NCBI RefSeq assembly: GCF_000024365.1
Contig: NC_013235.1
Coordinates: forward strand, 1,984,001 to 2,048,000
DNA from: Nakamurella multipartita DSM 44233
GTDB taxonomy: Bacteria > Actinomycetota > Actinomycetes > Mycobacteriales > Nakamurellaceae
Direction: 5' to 3'
DNA: 64,000 nt
Below are positions 18,273 through 29,190 of this stretch, piece after piece. Each line of letters opens with the position of its first letter. The stretch's first letter is position 1. The translations under genes were made by a program, and so were the position numbers. The notes under the pieces were generated by a model. It was given only the letters and a program-made list of their open reading frames with translations, had not been told where the DNA came from and made no database searches.

Positions 18273-19334
18273 TCAGCCGGCCGGGTCCGGCGGCAACGGC
18301 AGCAAGGTGTAGCCGGCGGCCTGCAGGCCGTCGATCACCCCGGGCAACGCCGCGATGGTCTGCTGCCGGTCGGTACCGCCGGCGTCGTGCATCAGGATGA
18401 TGGCGCCCGGGCTGACCGCGCCGACGACGGTGCTGACGATGGTGCCGGGGCCCGGCTTGGTCCAGTCCTTGGAGTCGACCGCCCAGCCCAGCAGCAGGGT
18501 GCGGGCCTGCTGCGCGGCCTGGTGGACCGAGCCGCCCGGGTCGCCAAAGCTGCCCTCCGGGGCGCGCAGGTACCGCGGACCGACCCCGGTGGCCGCGACG
18601 ATCGCGTCCTGGGTCCGGCCGATCTGCCCGGCCAGCACGTCGGGGGCGAGCGCGGCGAAACCCGTCGGATGGTCCCAGCTGTGATTGCACAGGGTGTGCC
18701 CCTCGGCGACGATCCGGCGCACCAGGTCAGGGTTCTCGGCCACCCGCTGGCCGACGACGCAGAAGGTGGCCTTGACGCCCTTGGCGGCCAGGATGTCCAG
18801 GATCTGCCCGGTGGCCGGGCCGGGCCCGTCGTCGAAGGTCAGATAGGCGACCGTGCCCTCGCCCGTCCAGCCCAGCACGGTGGTGTACGGGGGCCCGACG
18901 ACGACCGGTGCGGGCGCCGGGGCCGGGGCGGGCGCCGGCTCAGCGGTGGTCGGCGGTGCGGCCGGCTCCGGGCCGGCGGTCGCCGTGGCTGTCGGGGTGG
19001 CCGTTGGGGTGGCCGTCGGGTCGGTCGTGGGGTCGGCGCCGGCGGTAGTGGGGGGTGGCCCGGTCGGCGGGACGGTGACCACCGGTGCGGCCAGGTTGGC
19101 GATCGTGCCGGCCACGGTCAGCTCGGGCACGGTCACCTGGATCGCGGTCGGGGCCGGCGCGGGCGAGCTGGCCAGCACCCCGGCGGGGCTCGGGGAGCCG
19201 GACCCGACGATCGCGGCCAGCCCACCGGGCCGGCCGGGGTTCGCCGCGGGATCGGCCGCCGCGCACGCGACGACCGCCGCGGCCAGTGCGGCAAGGACGC
19301 CGACCAGCGCGACCCGGCCGGCCCGGCGCTGCAT
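18273..19334 (-). CDS. Secreted lipoprotein polysaccharide deacetylase (NodB domain)
   Basis: 353 residues. The N-terminus is a lipoprotein signal: a basic start, a hydrophobic helix, then a VVAC lipobox with Cys24. A disordered Pro/Ala/Thr linker (to about residue 150) holds PTATPTAT and APAPAP repeats. The NodB homology domain follows, with catalytic Asp pair TFDDGPGPAT near residue 165, metal-binding HSWDH near 218 (H-x3-H), and the late LILMHDAGG motif. These metal-dependent enzymes deacetylate peptidoglycan or chitin-like sugars outside the cell. The linker suits a cell-wall-spanning anchor. Confidence 0.92.
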   Translation of the reverse strand: MQRRAGRVALVGVLAALAAAVVACAAADPAANPGRPGGLAAIVGSGSPSPAGVLASSPAPAPTAIQVTVPELTVAGTIANLAAPVVTVPPTGPPPTTAGADPTTDPTATPTATPTATATAGPEPAAPPTTAEPAPAPAPAPAPVVVGPPYTTVLGWTGEGTVAYLTFDDGPGPATGQILDILAAKGVKATFCVVGQRVAENPDLVRRIVAEGHTLCNHSWDHPTGFAALAPDVLAGQIGRTQDAIVAATGVGPRYLRAPEGSFGDPGGSVHQAAQQARTLLLGWAVDSKDWTKPGPGTIVSTVVGAVSPGAIILMHDAGGTDRQQTIAALPGVIDGLQAAGYTLLPLPPDPAG

Positions 19335-19385
19335 GGACCAATGGGATCATTCGCGCTGCGACGATTCGCGGCGCGCCACGCCGGG

Positions 19386-19823
19386 TCAGTGCAGGGAGTT
19401 CACCAGGCTGTCGGCGGCCATCTCCAGATACGCCCACAGCCGCTCGCGATGCTCGTCGTCCAGCCCGGCGCCGTCCACCCCGACCTTCATCGCGGCCAGC
19501 CAGTGGTCCCGCTCGCGCAGGCCGATCACGAACGGCGCGTGTCGCATCCGCAGCCGGGGATGGCCGCGCTGCTCGGAGTAGGTTCGCGGGCCGCCCCAGT
19601 ACTGCTCCAGGAACATCCGCAGCCGCACCTCGGCCGGCCCCAGATCCTCCTCCGGGTACAGCGGGCGCAGCACCGGGTCGGCCGCCACCTGCTGGTAGAA
19701 CCGGTGCACGATGCCGACGAAGACCTCGTGTCCGCCGATCTCGTCGTAGAACGTGGTCGCGCTCGATCCAGGGGCCGTCACCGGCTCATTCTTGCCTACC
19801 GGACTGACACCGAGCCCGCTCAC
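19386..19823 (-). CDS. glbO: Group II truncated hemoglobin (trHbO)
   Basis: 145 residues. The globin core starts at [11 protein letters not shown]; trHbO features follow: [32 protein letters not shown] and the proximal-His segment [10 protein letters not shown]. Such globins bind oxygen or NO and associate with respiratory membranes. The start overlaps the mscS stop as ATGA. The neighbourhood (HNH, small membrane protein, DUF5130, pepN) resembles the glbO region of mycobacteria. Confidence 0.92.
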   Translation of the reverse strand: MSGLGVSPVGKNEPVTAPGSSATTFYDEIGGHEVFVGIVHRFYQQVAADPVLRPLYPEEDLGPAEVRLRMFLEQYWGGPRTYSEQRGHPRLRMRHAPFVIGLRERDHWLAAMKVGVDGAGLDDEHRERLWAYLEMAADSLVNSLH

Positions 19824-20812
19824 GGTCGGGGGCTCCCCGGCGCCGGCTCGCCGGCCAGCAACGGCGGCCGGAAGTCGGCCGTCGGGTCGTCCTTGCGGGC
19901 CTGCTCGAACGAGCGGCGGATCGCCGAGCGCACGGCGCGGATGTAGGCGTCCTTGTCGCCGGTGACCACGGTGGCCTGCAGGCCCAGGGTGACGGTCCCG
20001 GGGGCGACGTCGGTGATGCCCAGCAGCGTGGGTTCGACCAGCACCGAGGACTCGAACTGCGGGGTCTGGGCCACCGCCGTGGCCTGCTCCAGGGCGATCG
20101 TCGCGGCCCGGTCGGTGTCGCTGTCGTAGGGCACGGTGATCGGGATGGTGACCACGGCCTGACCTTGGCTGGAGTTGCCGACCCGCAGCACCTCACCGTT
20201 GCGCACGTGCCAGATCGTGCCGTCGCCGGCCCGCAGGGTGGTCGTGCGCAGGCTGACCGCGACCACGGTGCCGCTGGCCGAGCCCAGGTCGACGGTGTCG
20301 CCGACGCCGTACTGGTCCTCCAGGGTCATGAAGATCCCGGCCAGGAAGTCCCGGACCAGGTTCTGCGCGCCGAAGGCGAGCGCGACGCCGGCGATGCCGG
20401 CCGAGGTCAGGATCGGCGCCACGTCGAAGCCCAGTTCGGCCAGGATCAGCACCACGGCGATGCAGATCACCGCGAACGAGGTCACCGACTTGAGCAGCGA
20501 GCCGACGGCCTGCGTGCGCTGGGCCCGCCGATCCGCGGCCAACCCGCCGGCCAGGGCGAACCGGGCGCCGGCCCGCAACGGCCGCAGGGCCGCCGAGGTG
20601 CCGTCCTCGGTGGACAGCCGGGTGAGCCGGTTGATCGCCCGGTAGGCCAGGAACCGCACGACGACGGCAATCAACACGATCGCGGCGATGTGCAGGGTGG
20701 ACGAGGCCACCTGGTCGCTGTTGCGGGCGAGAAAATCGGCCCCGGTGTTGTCCCAGACCCACTGGCACAGCGATCCGGGATCGGACGCGCACTCCGGCGC
20801 GGTGATCTCCAT
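19820..20812 (-). CDS. MscS-family mechanosensitive ion channel
   Basis: 330 residues. Membrane helices lie at about residues 40-60, 110-130 and 135-160. The pore helix and following beta domain show the family signature [20 protein letters not shown] and then [13 protein letters not shown]. The C-terminal cytosolic domain is of normal length. It opens on hypo-osmotic shock to release solutes. It is placed upstream of, and translationally coupled to, glbO. Confidence 0.92.
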   Translation of the reverse strand: MEITAPECASDPGSLCQWVWDNTGADFLARNSDQVASSTLHIAAIVLIAVVVRFLAYRAINRLTRLSTEDGTSAALRPLRAGARFALAGGLAADRRAQRTQAVGSLLKSVTSFAVICIAVVLILAELGFDVAPILTSAGIAGVALAFGAQNLVRDFLAGIFMTLEDQYGVGDTVDLGSASGTVVAVSLRTTTLRAGDGTIWHVRNGEVLRVGNSSQGQAVVTIPITVPYDSDTDRAATIALEQATAVAQTPQFESSVLVEPTLLGITDVAPGTVTLGLQATVVTGDKDAYIRAVRSAIRRSFEQARKDDPTADFRPPLLAGEPAPGSPRP

Positions 20813-21064
20813 GGTTGGTCAGGTCCTATCGGTCATGGATGGGTATCGGTATCGGCGTCCTGGGCACGCGCTGCGGCGGCCCGACGGGCGCCGGGCCGCT
20901 CCTGAGGCAGACGCATCGCCGGCCGACCAGGATGCCCGGGCCCCGCCGGTTATTCTCGTGGTGCTTGTTGTCGTGGTGTTTATTCTCGGGTGTCGGGCCC
21001 GCAGCAGTGCGGACCCCGGTCGTTCCTTGCTGTTCCTCCGGTCACCACACCGCGGGAGGTACGG

Positions 21065-21667
21065 ATGAAACCAGCCGGTCACGCCGGCCGTGGTCCCGCG
21101 CCCGTGCGCCCGCTGCCCGGACCGAGCCTGCACCGTGAACCCGAGCCGGGTCGGCCGGTCGCGGTGCTGCGGGTGCTGCTGCTCAACGCCAGCCACGAAC
21201 CGCTGGCCGTGGTGACCGGCCGGCGCGCCCTGGTGCTGGTGGTGGCCGGCAAGGCCGAGTGCGTGGTGGAACGGCCCAGCGGTCTGGTCCGCTCGCCCTC
21301 GGTGGCGTTGGCCGTGCCGGCGGTGGTCCGCCTTCGACGATACGTGCGGGTGCCCTACCCGGCGCCGCCGGCGGTGACCCGGGCCGGGGTGCTCAAGCGT
21401 GACGGCCGACGCTGCGCCTACTGCCAGGCCCGCGCGGACACGGTCGATCATGTGCTGCCGCGTAGCCGGGGCGGCGGCCACACCTGGGAGAACTGCGTGG
21501 CCTGCTGTGCCCGCTGCAACGCGCGCAAGGCCGACCGGCTGCTGGAGGAACTGGGCTGGGCGTTGTCGATCACCCCCGGTCCGCCGCGCCGGGGTGTCCT
21601 GGGCCGGATGTGGGGCAACGAGGAGTCGGACCCGGCCTGGGAGCCCTGGCTGCCGTCGGCCGCCTGA
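21065..21667 (+). CDS. HNH endonuclease family protein
   Basis: 200 residues from the ATG at 21065, which follows GGGAGGT with proper spacing. The N-terminal half (VLLLNASHEPLAVVTGRRALVLVV) is typical of the actinobacterial HNH family exemplified by Rv2469c. The C-terminal zinc-bound HNH core shows CAYCQ, VDHVLPRSRGGGHTWENCV and CCARCNARK. No homing-element context is visible. It is a housekeeping-type neighbour of the two small genes that follow. Confidence 0.9.
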   Translation: MKPAGHAGRGPAPVRPLPGPSLHREPEPGRPVAVLRVLLLNASHEPLAVVTGRRALVLVVAGKAECVVERPSGLVRSPSVALAVPAVVRLRRYVRVPYPAPPAVTRAGVLKRDGRRCAYCQARADTVDHVLPRSRGGGHTWENCVACCARCNARKADRLLEELGWALSITPGPPRRGVLGRMWGNEESDPAWEPWLPSAA

Positions 21668-21758
21668 CCTGCAGTTCCCGTGTTCCGGCGGGGCCGAACG
21701 GGCGTGGTCGCGGCCACGGCCGGGTCGCAGGGCCGGGCACCGGGGCGTCGGCTACCGT

Positions 21759-21992
21759 ATGCGGGTGAGCATCATCCAGACCATCGCGGTGTTCGTCGGG
21801 ATCCCCGTGTTGATCTACGGAATCATCGCGTTGTTGACGATGGTTCCGGGACGGCACAAGCGGCAGCGGTACCGCCCGGGCCAGGCCTGGGACTACCCGC
21901 CGCAGTGGTGGGCCGGCGATCAGCCGACCGTGGCCTCCGCGACCTCGGACAACCGGCTGGCCCAGGGGGGTGGCGCACATGGTTCATGGTGA
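21759..21992 (+). CDS. Small membrane protein, candidate CtaJ-like oxidase subunit
   Basis: 77 residues. One N-terminal transmembrane helix (about residues 5-27, VSIIQTIAVFVGIPVLIYGI) is followed by a basic stop-transfer sequence and RYRPGQAWDYPPQWW. This motif and its position between the HNH gene and the DUF5130 gene match the small protein Rv2468A. I recall that its M. smegmatis counterpart was seen as subunit CtaJ in respiratory supercomplex structures; this is from memory and should be confirmed. The end overlaps the following gene by 23 bases. Confidence 0.75.
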   Translation: MRVSIIQTIAVFVGIPVLIYGIIALLTMVPGRHKRQRYRPGQAWDYPPQWWAGDQPTVASATSDNRLAQGGGAHGSW

Positions 21993-22437
21993 CCTCGTCG
22001 GGCCCGACAGCCCCGGAGTGACGAGCCTGGATCGTCCCGTCGGCCCCACCGGCGGCGACGATCAGCCGCTGACCACCACCCAGCTCGAACTGCTCGACGA
22101 CGTGATCCGCGAGGCCGAACGGGTCACCGGGCTGCGCTTTTCCGCCTACCTGGGTGATCTGGGCGCGAACACCGCGGCCTCCGCGGAGAGCCTGCTGGAC
22201 GGGTTGGGCGCGGATGCTCCCTACGCCGTGCTGCTGGCGGTCTCGCCCGGCCAGCGGGTCGTCGAGGTCGTCACCGGGCCGGAAGCCGCCCGCCGGGTCA
22301 GCGACCGGGCCGCCCGGTTGGCCGTGCTGGGCGTCGTGTCCTCCTGCACCGACGGTGACATCGGCGGTGCGCTGATCACCGGCATCCGCATCCTGGCCGA
22401 TCAGGCCGGCACCCTGCCCGAGCGTTCGACCTGGTGA
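21970..22437 (+). CDS. DUF5130 / TPM-like domain protein
   Basis: 155 residues from a GTG; an ATG nine bases later is also possible. It is a soluble alpha/beta protein with LDDVIREAERVTGLRFSAYLGDLG, VLLAVSPGQRVVEVVTG and a late DGDIGGALITGIRILADQAG. These features fit DUF5130, related to TPM-phosphatase-like domains (Rv2468c type). It overlaps the upstream small membrane protein, so the two probably act together, perhaps at the cytochrome oxidase. It ends at a strong bidirectional terminator. Confidence 0.8.
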   Translation: MAHMVHGDLVGPDSPGVTSLDRPVGPTGGDDQPLTTTQLELLDDVIREAERVTGLRFSAYLGDLGANTAASAESLLDGLGADAPYAVLLAVSPGQRVVEVVTGPEAARRVSDRAARLAVLGVVSSCTDGDIGGALITGIRILADQAGTLPERSTW

Positions 22438-22465
22438 GCTGAGCCACCGCGTTCGGATCGTCTGA

Positions 22466-22503
22466 CGGAACCGCCCCCGAGCCTCGGCTCGGGGGCGGTT
22501 CCG
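22466..22503. terminator. Bidirectional terminator between DUF5130 gene and pepN
   Basis: A perfect 17-base stem (22466-22482 with 22487-22503) closes a CTCG tetraloop. GTTTCTTCC follows on the + strand. It separates convergent genes and should terminate both. Confidence 0.92.
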
Positions 22504-22512
22504 TTTCTTCCT

Positions 22513-25074
<2,562 letters not shown>

Positions 25075-25235
25075 GCGGTTCCCTTCCACGCAATGTGATC
25101 GGCCGATCACCAGTGCCGGAGTGTAGTGGCGGCCTCCGACAGCGATCGGGGGAATAGCCCCCGCACGCCCGTGGTTACCTTGGCGAACGGCCGATTCGGG
25201 TCGTCTTACGTATGCGCATCAAGGAGATAGCACGG

Positions 25236-25901
25236 ATGAGCCAGGCCACGGTGAACGCGCCCGTCAGCGATTCCTCGACCGATCCCACCGCCGAGGCGAG
25301 CACCGACCGGGTCGACTTCTGGTTCGACCCGGCCTGCCCGTTCGCCTGGGTGACCTCGCGCTGGATCCTGGAGGCCGAGCAGGTGCGGCCCATCGACGTG
25401 CACTTCCACGTGATGAGCCTGGCCGTGCTCAACGAGAACCGGGCGATCAGCGAGAACTACCGCGCGATGCTGGCGAAGGCCTGGGGTCCGGTCCGGGTGG
25501 CCATCGCCGCCCAGCAGCAGCACGGCGACGAGGTTCTGGCGCCGCTCTACACGGCAATGGGCCGGCGCATCCACAACGAGAAAATCGACGACCGCGGTGA
25601 GGTCATCGCGCAGGCTCTGGCCGAGCTGGGTCTGCCCGCCGAGCTGGCCGACGCGGCCACCTCCACCGAGTACGACGACGCGCTGCGGGTCAGCCACCAC
25701 GCCGGCATGGACGCCGTCGGCGAGGACGTGGGCACCCCGACCATCCACGTCAACGGGGTCGCGTTCTTCGGCCCGGTCATCACCCGCATCCCGCGGGGTG
25801 AGGAGGCCGGCAAGCTCTGGGACGCCACCGTGGCTCTGGCGTCGTTCCCGTACTTCTTCGAGCTCAAGCGCAGCCGCACCGAGAACCCGCAGTTCGACTG
25901 A
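25236..25901 (+). CDS. DsbA-like mycothiol-linked oxidoreductase (Rv2466c family)
   Basis: 221 residues from the ATG at 25236 (AAGGAG nine bases upstream). DsbA-type thioredoxin fold: [16 protein letters not shown] near residue 28, and the long conserved [20 protein letters not shown] with cis-Pro region near 165. Rv2466c has a CPWC active site. Here the second cysteine is Ala (CPFA), so the enzyme would be monothiol. It probably reduces electrophiles or nitro compounds using mycothiol. Position next to pepN is the same as in mycobacteria. Confidence 0.9.
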   Translation: MSQATVNAPVSDSSTDPTAEASTDRVDFWFDPACPFAWVTSRWILEAEQVRPIDVHFHVMSLAVLNENRAISENYRAMLAKAWGPVRVAIAAQQQHGDEVLAPLYTAMGRRIHNEKIDDRGEVIAQALAELGLPAELADAATSTEYDDALRVSHHAGMDAVGEDVGTPTIHVNGVAFFGPVITRIPRGEEAGKLWDATVALASFPYFFELKRSRTENPQFD

Positions 25902-26020
25902 GGCTGATCGAGCCGGCCCGGTCCGGGTCAGAGTGCCGGGCCCGGGTGGGACGCGCGATACTGGTGGGACCAGCCGCCGGGTCCGGTATGCCCGGGTGAC
26001 GGTTTCTGCGGGAGGACGCC

Positions 26021-26584
26021 ATGACCGCCACCGATCCATCGATCGACCCCGCTCCGGCGACCCGCTCGGGGCCTGCGACACCACCGGCGCCGGCCGACCG
26101 GGCGATGTCTCCGCACGGCATTCCGCTGCCCCCGGACCTGCGCGGCGGGCCGATTGTGGCCGGCGTGGACGACGCCACCGCCTGCGGCCGGCCGCTGCGG
26201 GCGGCCGCCTTCCTGGCCCTGGCCACCGGCCGCCCCCTGCTGCTCGTGCACGTCCGGCGCCGGGCCATGCCCATGGTCGAGGGCTACGTGCCCATCCCCG
26301 AAGAGGTCGGCATCAGCGACGAGGCCGAGGACGCCGTCGAGGCCGAGCTGGTCCGCGCGCTGACCGAGTCCGGTGATCTGACCGGGGTGAGCTGGGAGCT
26401 GCTGTCCACCACGGGCGAGGCCGGGTCCGAGCTGGTCCGGATCGCCGAGGACCGGGACGCCGCCTGCGTGGTCGTCGGGAAGCGGCACAGCGGGTTCGGC
26501 GAGTTCCTGCACCGGATCGCCTCCGGGTCGGTGTCTCGCGCGGTCGTGGCCCGGCAGAAGTTCCCCGTACTCGTGGTGCCCTGA
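26021..26584 (+). CDS. Universal stress protein (UspA domain)
   Basis: 187 residues with a 45-residue Pro/Ala-rich N-terminal extension. The Usp domain starts IVAGVDDATACGRPLRAAA and includes PLLLVHVRRRA. It ends in CVVVGKRHSGFGEFLHRIAS, SVSRAVVARQKFPVLVVP, the G-x2-G-x9-G(S/T) ATP-binding signature in slightly varied form. GGAGGACGCC precedes the ATG. The single-domain form suggests stress or hypoxia signalling; nothing nearby shows its regulator. Confidence 0.88.
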   Translation: MTATDPSIDPAPATRSGPATPPAPADRAMSPHGIPLPPDLRGGPIVAGVDDATACGRPLRAAAFLALATGRPLLLVHVRRRAMPMVEGYVPIPEEVGISDEAEDAVEAELVRALTESGDLTGVSWELLSTTGEAGSELVRIAEDRDAACVVVGKRHSGFGEFLHRIASGSVSRAVVARQKFPVLVVP

Positions 26585-26652
26585 CCCGTCGTGGCCGGTG
26601 TTCCGGCCCGCCCGGCGGGTGAAAGTCACGCTCAGCCGGCCGGGGACTCCGG

Positions 26653-27156
26653 TCACCCCGGCGGGTTCCGGCGGTCCGGCCGCCGGTTGGCCGTCAGCGA
26701 CGTGGGCGGGACGTAGTGCCGGCGCACGATGACCAGCTCCGCCTCGGCCGCGGCCAGCTCGGCCGCATCCGGCAGGGCGACCTCCCGCGCGCGCATCGCG
26801 GCGGTGGAGGAGACCTGGGTGGACCGGGTGGTGACCAGAGAGCGCAGTGACCGCTCGGCGCTGTCGGAACCGGCTGCGCGGCGGCGTCCGGTCTCGCCGG
26901 CCGGGCGGCGCTCGGCCGGGGGCCGGGGCGGATGGCCGCCCGGCGATCCGGGCGGCGCCGGGGACGGTCCGACCGCGCCCGCCGGACTCGGCGCGGGCCG
27001 GGTGTCGGTGCCGCTGCCGGTGCCGCTGCCGCTGCCGGTCGCCGGGTCGGGCTCGCCGGCGGCGGGTGCGTTCTCGGGGGCCGGCCCGTCGGTCGGCGGC
27101 CCGGACGCGCGACGGGCCGCCCGGCGACGGCGGCGAGGCGGCGGGGTCGGCTCCAT
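26653..27156 (-). CDS. Low-complexity protein with short conserved C-terminus
   Basis: 167 residues. The first 100 are disordered: a basic patch ([13 protein letters not shown]), then Gly/Ser/Thr and Pro-rich runs including GSGSGTGSGT. The C-terminal 65 residues (SAERSLRSLVTTRSTQVSST, MRAREVALPDAAELAAAEAE, LVIVRRHYVPP) look structured, and similar small proteins occur in other actinobacteria. No function can be assigned. It is convergent with the universal stress gene. Confidence 0.6.
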   Translation of the reverse strand: MEPTPPPRRRRRAARRASGPPTDGPAPENAPAAGEPDPATGSGSGTGSGTDTRPAPSPAGAVGPSPAPPGSPGGHPPRPPAERRPAGETGRRRAAGSDSAERSLRSLVTTRSTQVSSTAAMRAREVALPDAAELAAAEAELVIVRRHYVPPTSLTANRRPDRRNPPG

Positions 27157-27226
27157 CCCGCCAGCATGGCAGGTCGGCCGGGCCGGCGGCGGGGGAGCCC
27201 GCCACCGCAGGACCGCCGGCCCGGTT

Positions 27227-27359
27227 CCCGACCAGCCGCCGAAGCGTGCCCGGCTCAGTGCCCGACCAGCCGCCGAAGCGTGCCCGGCTCAGTGCCCGAC
27301 CAGCCGCCGAAGCGTGCCCGGCTCAGTGCCCGACCAGCCGCCGAAGCGTGCCCGGCTCA
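27227..27359. repeat. 34-nt tandem repeat, about 3.9 copies
   Basis: The unit starts GTGCCCGACCAGCCGCCGAA and ends GCGTGCCCGGCTCA. Full copies lie at 27258-27291, 27292-27325 and 27326-27359, with a truncated copy at 27227-27257; the copies are essentially identical. The array is noncoding. It sits between the 3' end of the phosphofructokinase gene (9 bases away) and the start of the low-complexity gene. A 34-base period is not a multiple of three, so a coding repeat is unlikely. Confidence 0.92.
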
Positions 27360-27367
27360 GGGCCTGG

Positions 27368-28588
27368 TCAGTGCTGGGACCCGCTGGCCGGGGTCCGTGG
27401 CTGGCCGATCTTGGCCAGGAGCTGCACGAACTGCGGGTCGTCGATGTCGTAGGGCTTGCCGCCCTTGATCCGGTCGAACTCGACCGCCCGGAGCTGGTCG
27501 CCCTGCTCCTCGTCATGCCCGACGACGCCGGAGATGCCGCGCAGCGCGCAGCCGACCGCGTAGTCGGTCATCGACTTGATCAGCAGCAGGTCGGTCTCGT
27601 CGGCCCGGGCGGACCGGGCGAAGTAGCCGGACTTCTGGACCAGGACCTTCTCCGCGCCCAACCGGCCGGCGAACTGCTTGGCGAACCACTGGCCGGGGTT
27701 GATCTGGTCGAGCTTGACGTGGCCGAACGGGTCGCGGGGGATCGGCTCGCCGGCCGCTTCCATCTCGGCCACAATGCTGTCCACGCCCGCGCCCTCGGAC
27801 AGGAAGATGGTCACGTTGCCCACGGTGTCCATCACCTGGCGCAGCCGGGTGGCCTCGGCCTCCAGGTCGAAGGTGGCCTCGGGCACGTACACGGCGTGCA
27901 TGTTCCAGGCGTCCCGGGACAGGCCGAACTCGGGCAGCCAGCGCTGGGTGTCCAGCCAGCGGTCGTAGGCCTGGGCAGTGGCGGCGGTCAGCCAGCCGCA
28001 GTGCCGGCCCATGATCTCGTGCACGATCAGCATGCGGGAGTTCGCGTTGTGCTCGGCGACCACGTTGCGGGCGAACAGCGCGCCCTGCTCGGCCGCCGTC
28101 CACGCGCCCAGCGAGTGCTTGATCGGCACGATGTCGTTGTCGATGGTCTTGGGCAGGCCGACCACGGTCAGGTCGTAGCCGTTGTCCTTGAGGTAACGGG
28201 CCAGGTCGGCCGCGGTGGTCGCGGTGTCGTCGCCGCCGATGGTGTGCAGGACGTCCACGCCGTCCTCGACCAGCCGGTTCGCGGCGACCTCGAGCGGGTT
28301 CTGACCCTCGGTGATCAGCCCTCGCTTGAGCAGATCCTTGGTGTTGGTCAGCTTGACCCGGGAGTTGCCCAGCGGGGAGCCGCCGAACTCGTGCAGCAGG
28401 GCTGCCCGGGCCCGTACCGCGGGGGTGACGTCCAGGAAGTCCTTGGCCAGCAGCCCCTGGTACCCGTGCCGGTACCCGATGATGTCCACCTCGGGGACCA
28501 GCTGGGTGTAGCGGTTGATCAGTCCACCGACCGCCGCGGACAGGCACGGGGCGAAACCGCCGGCGGTGAGCAGCGCGACCTTGCGCAT
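27368..28588 (-). CDS. pfp: PPi-type 6-phosphofructokinase
   Basis: 406 residues from the ATG at 28588, where the protein begins MRKVALLTAGGFAPCLSAAV. IGGDDTAT (near residue 105) has Asp at the position that excludes ATP, and VGLPKTIDNDI carries the Lys of PPi-dependent enzymes. MGRHCGWLTA is the substrate-binding MGR motif. It interconverts fructose 6-phosphate and fructose 1,6-bisphosphate, probably using pyrophosphate. Phosphoryl-donor assignment is from these motifs only. A tandem repeat follows its stop. Confidence 0.88.
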   Translation of the reverse strand: MRKVALLTAGGFAPCLSAAVGGLINRYTQLVPEVDIIGYRHGYQGLLAKDFLDVTPAVRARAALLHEFGGSPLGNSRVKLTNTKDLLKRGLITEGQNPLEVAANRLVEDGVDVLHTIGGDDTATTAADLARYLKDNGYDLTVVGLPKTIDNDIVPIKHSLGAWTAAEQGALFARNVVAEHNANSRMLIVHEIMGRHCGWLTAATAQAYDRWLDTQRWLPEFGLSRDAWNMHAVYVPEATFDLEAEATRLRQVMDTVGNVTIFLSEGAGVDSIVAEMEAAGEPIPRDPFGHVKLDQINPGQWFAKQFAGRLGAEKVLVQKSGYFARSARADETDLLLIKSMTDYAVGCALRGISGVVGHDEEQGDQLRAVEFDRIKGGKPYDIDDPQFVQLLAKIGQPRTPASGSQH

Positions 28589-29190
28589 GGTGACGAGGCC
28601 TTTCTGTCGGTACTGGTTGGCCACTGGTGTCGCTCAGCCTAGGACCTGCCCGGGACCGGGTCGCGCACCGTCCATCCGGTCGTCGCGGGGGCCGAATGGG
28701 CCGGTCGGGCGGCCGGGAGCGCAAGGACGCCGCCCGCCGGGCCCGGTTGCGATCGTGCCGCAGTGGCGAGGGTCACACGGTCGGTTCTGGGGGTCCGAAC
28801 GTCCGGGGACTGGACACGGGAGAGGTGCTGTTTGCCCTGTTGAGGGCGCTACGGTGACGGAAAGCTTGCTTGGGAAACCACGCACCTGGCGTCGAAGCGT
28901 GAACTCAAGCACGTTGACCTGGACTTGATCGATACAGCACACTCGTTTCAGACAGCAGGACATGCATTGACGGTCATGTCCCGCAGTCACACACAGTGAT
29001 CATCACGAGCGTTCGTCGAAGAACGCCGGATCGGGAGCGCGGCATTCGCCGAGGCAACGCAGCCACATTGGGGCGCACCGATCATCCAGACCCTCCGCGG
29101 GCTGACCAAGGCCCACCGCCGGAGCGCACGCAAATCCCCGCTCACCCTGTCGAGCCGTCCCGATCTCTTCCGTTGGAGGAGTGCCGAACC
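28589..29190 (+). other. 602-base divergent region with three hairpins upstream of the GT2 gene
   Basis: No gene is seen between pfp and the GT2 gene. From about 28840 the DNA is less GC-rich and carries consecutive small inverted repeats: GGACATG/CATGTCC (28958-28964, 28975-28981), GTGATCATCAC (28996-29006) and GCGTTC/GAACGC (29009-29014, 29021-29026). These could fold in the 5' leader of the polysaccharide gene. I could not match them to a known riboswitch. Confidence 0.5.

Noticed and set aside
27227-27359. CRISPR array
   Set aside because: The 34-base copies are directly joined without spacers and there are no cas genes, so it is a simple tandem repeat.
28850-29190. c-di-GMP or c-di-AMP riboswitch upstream of the GT2 gene
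   Set aside because: Conserved cores (for example the GEMM tetraloop receptor or the ydaO pseudo-symmetric motifs) could not be found. Reported only as a hairpin-rich leader.
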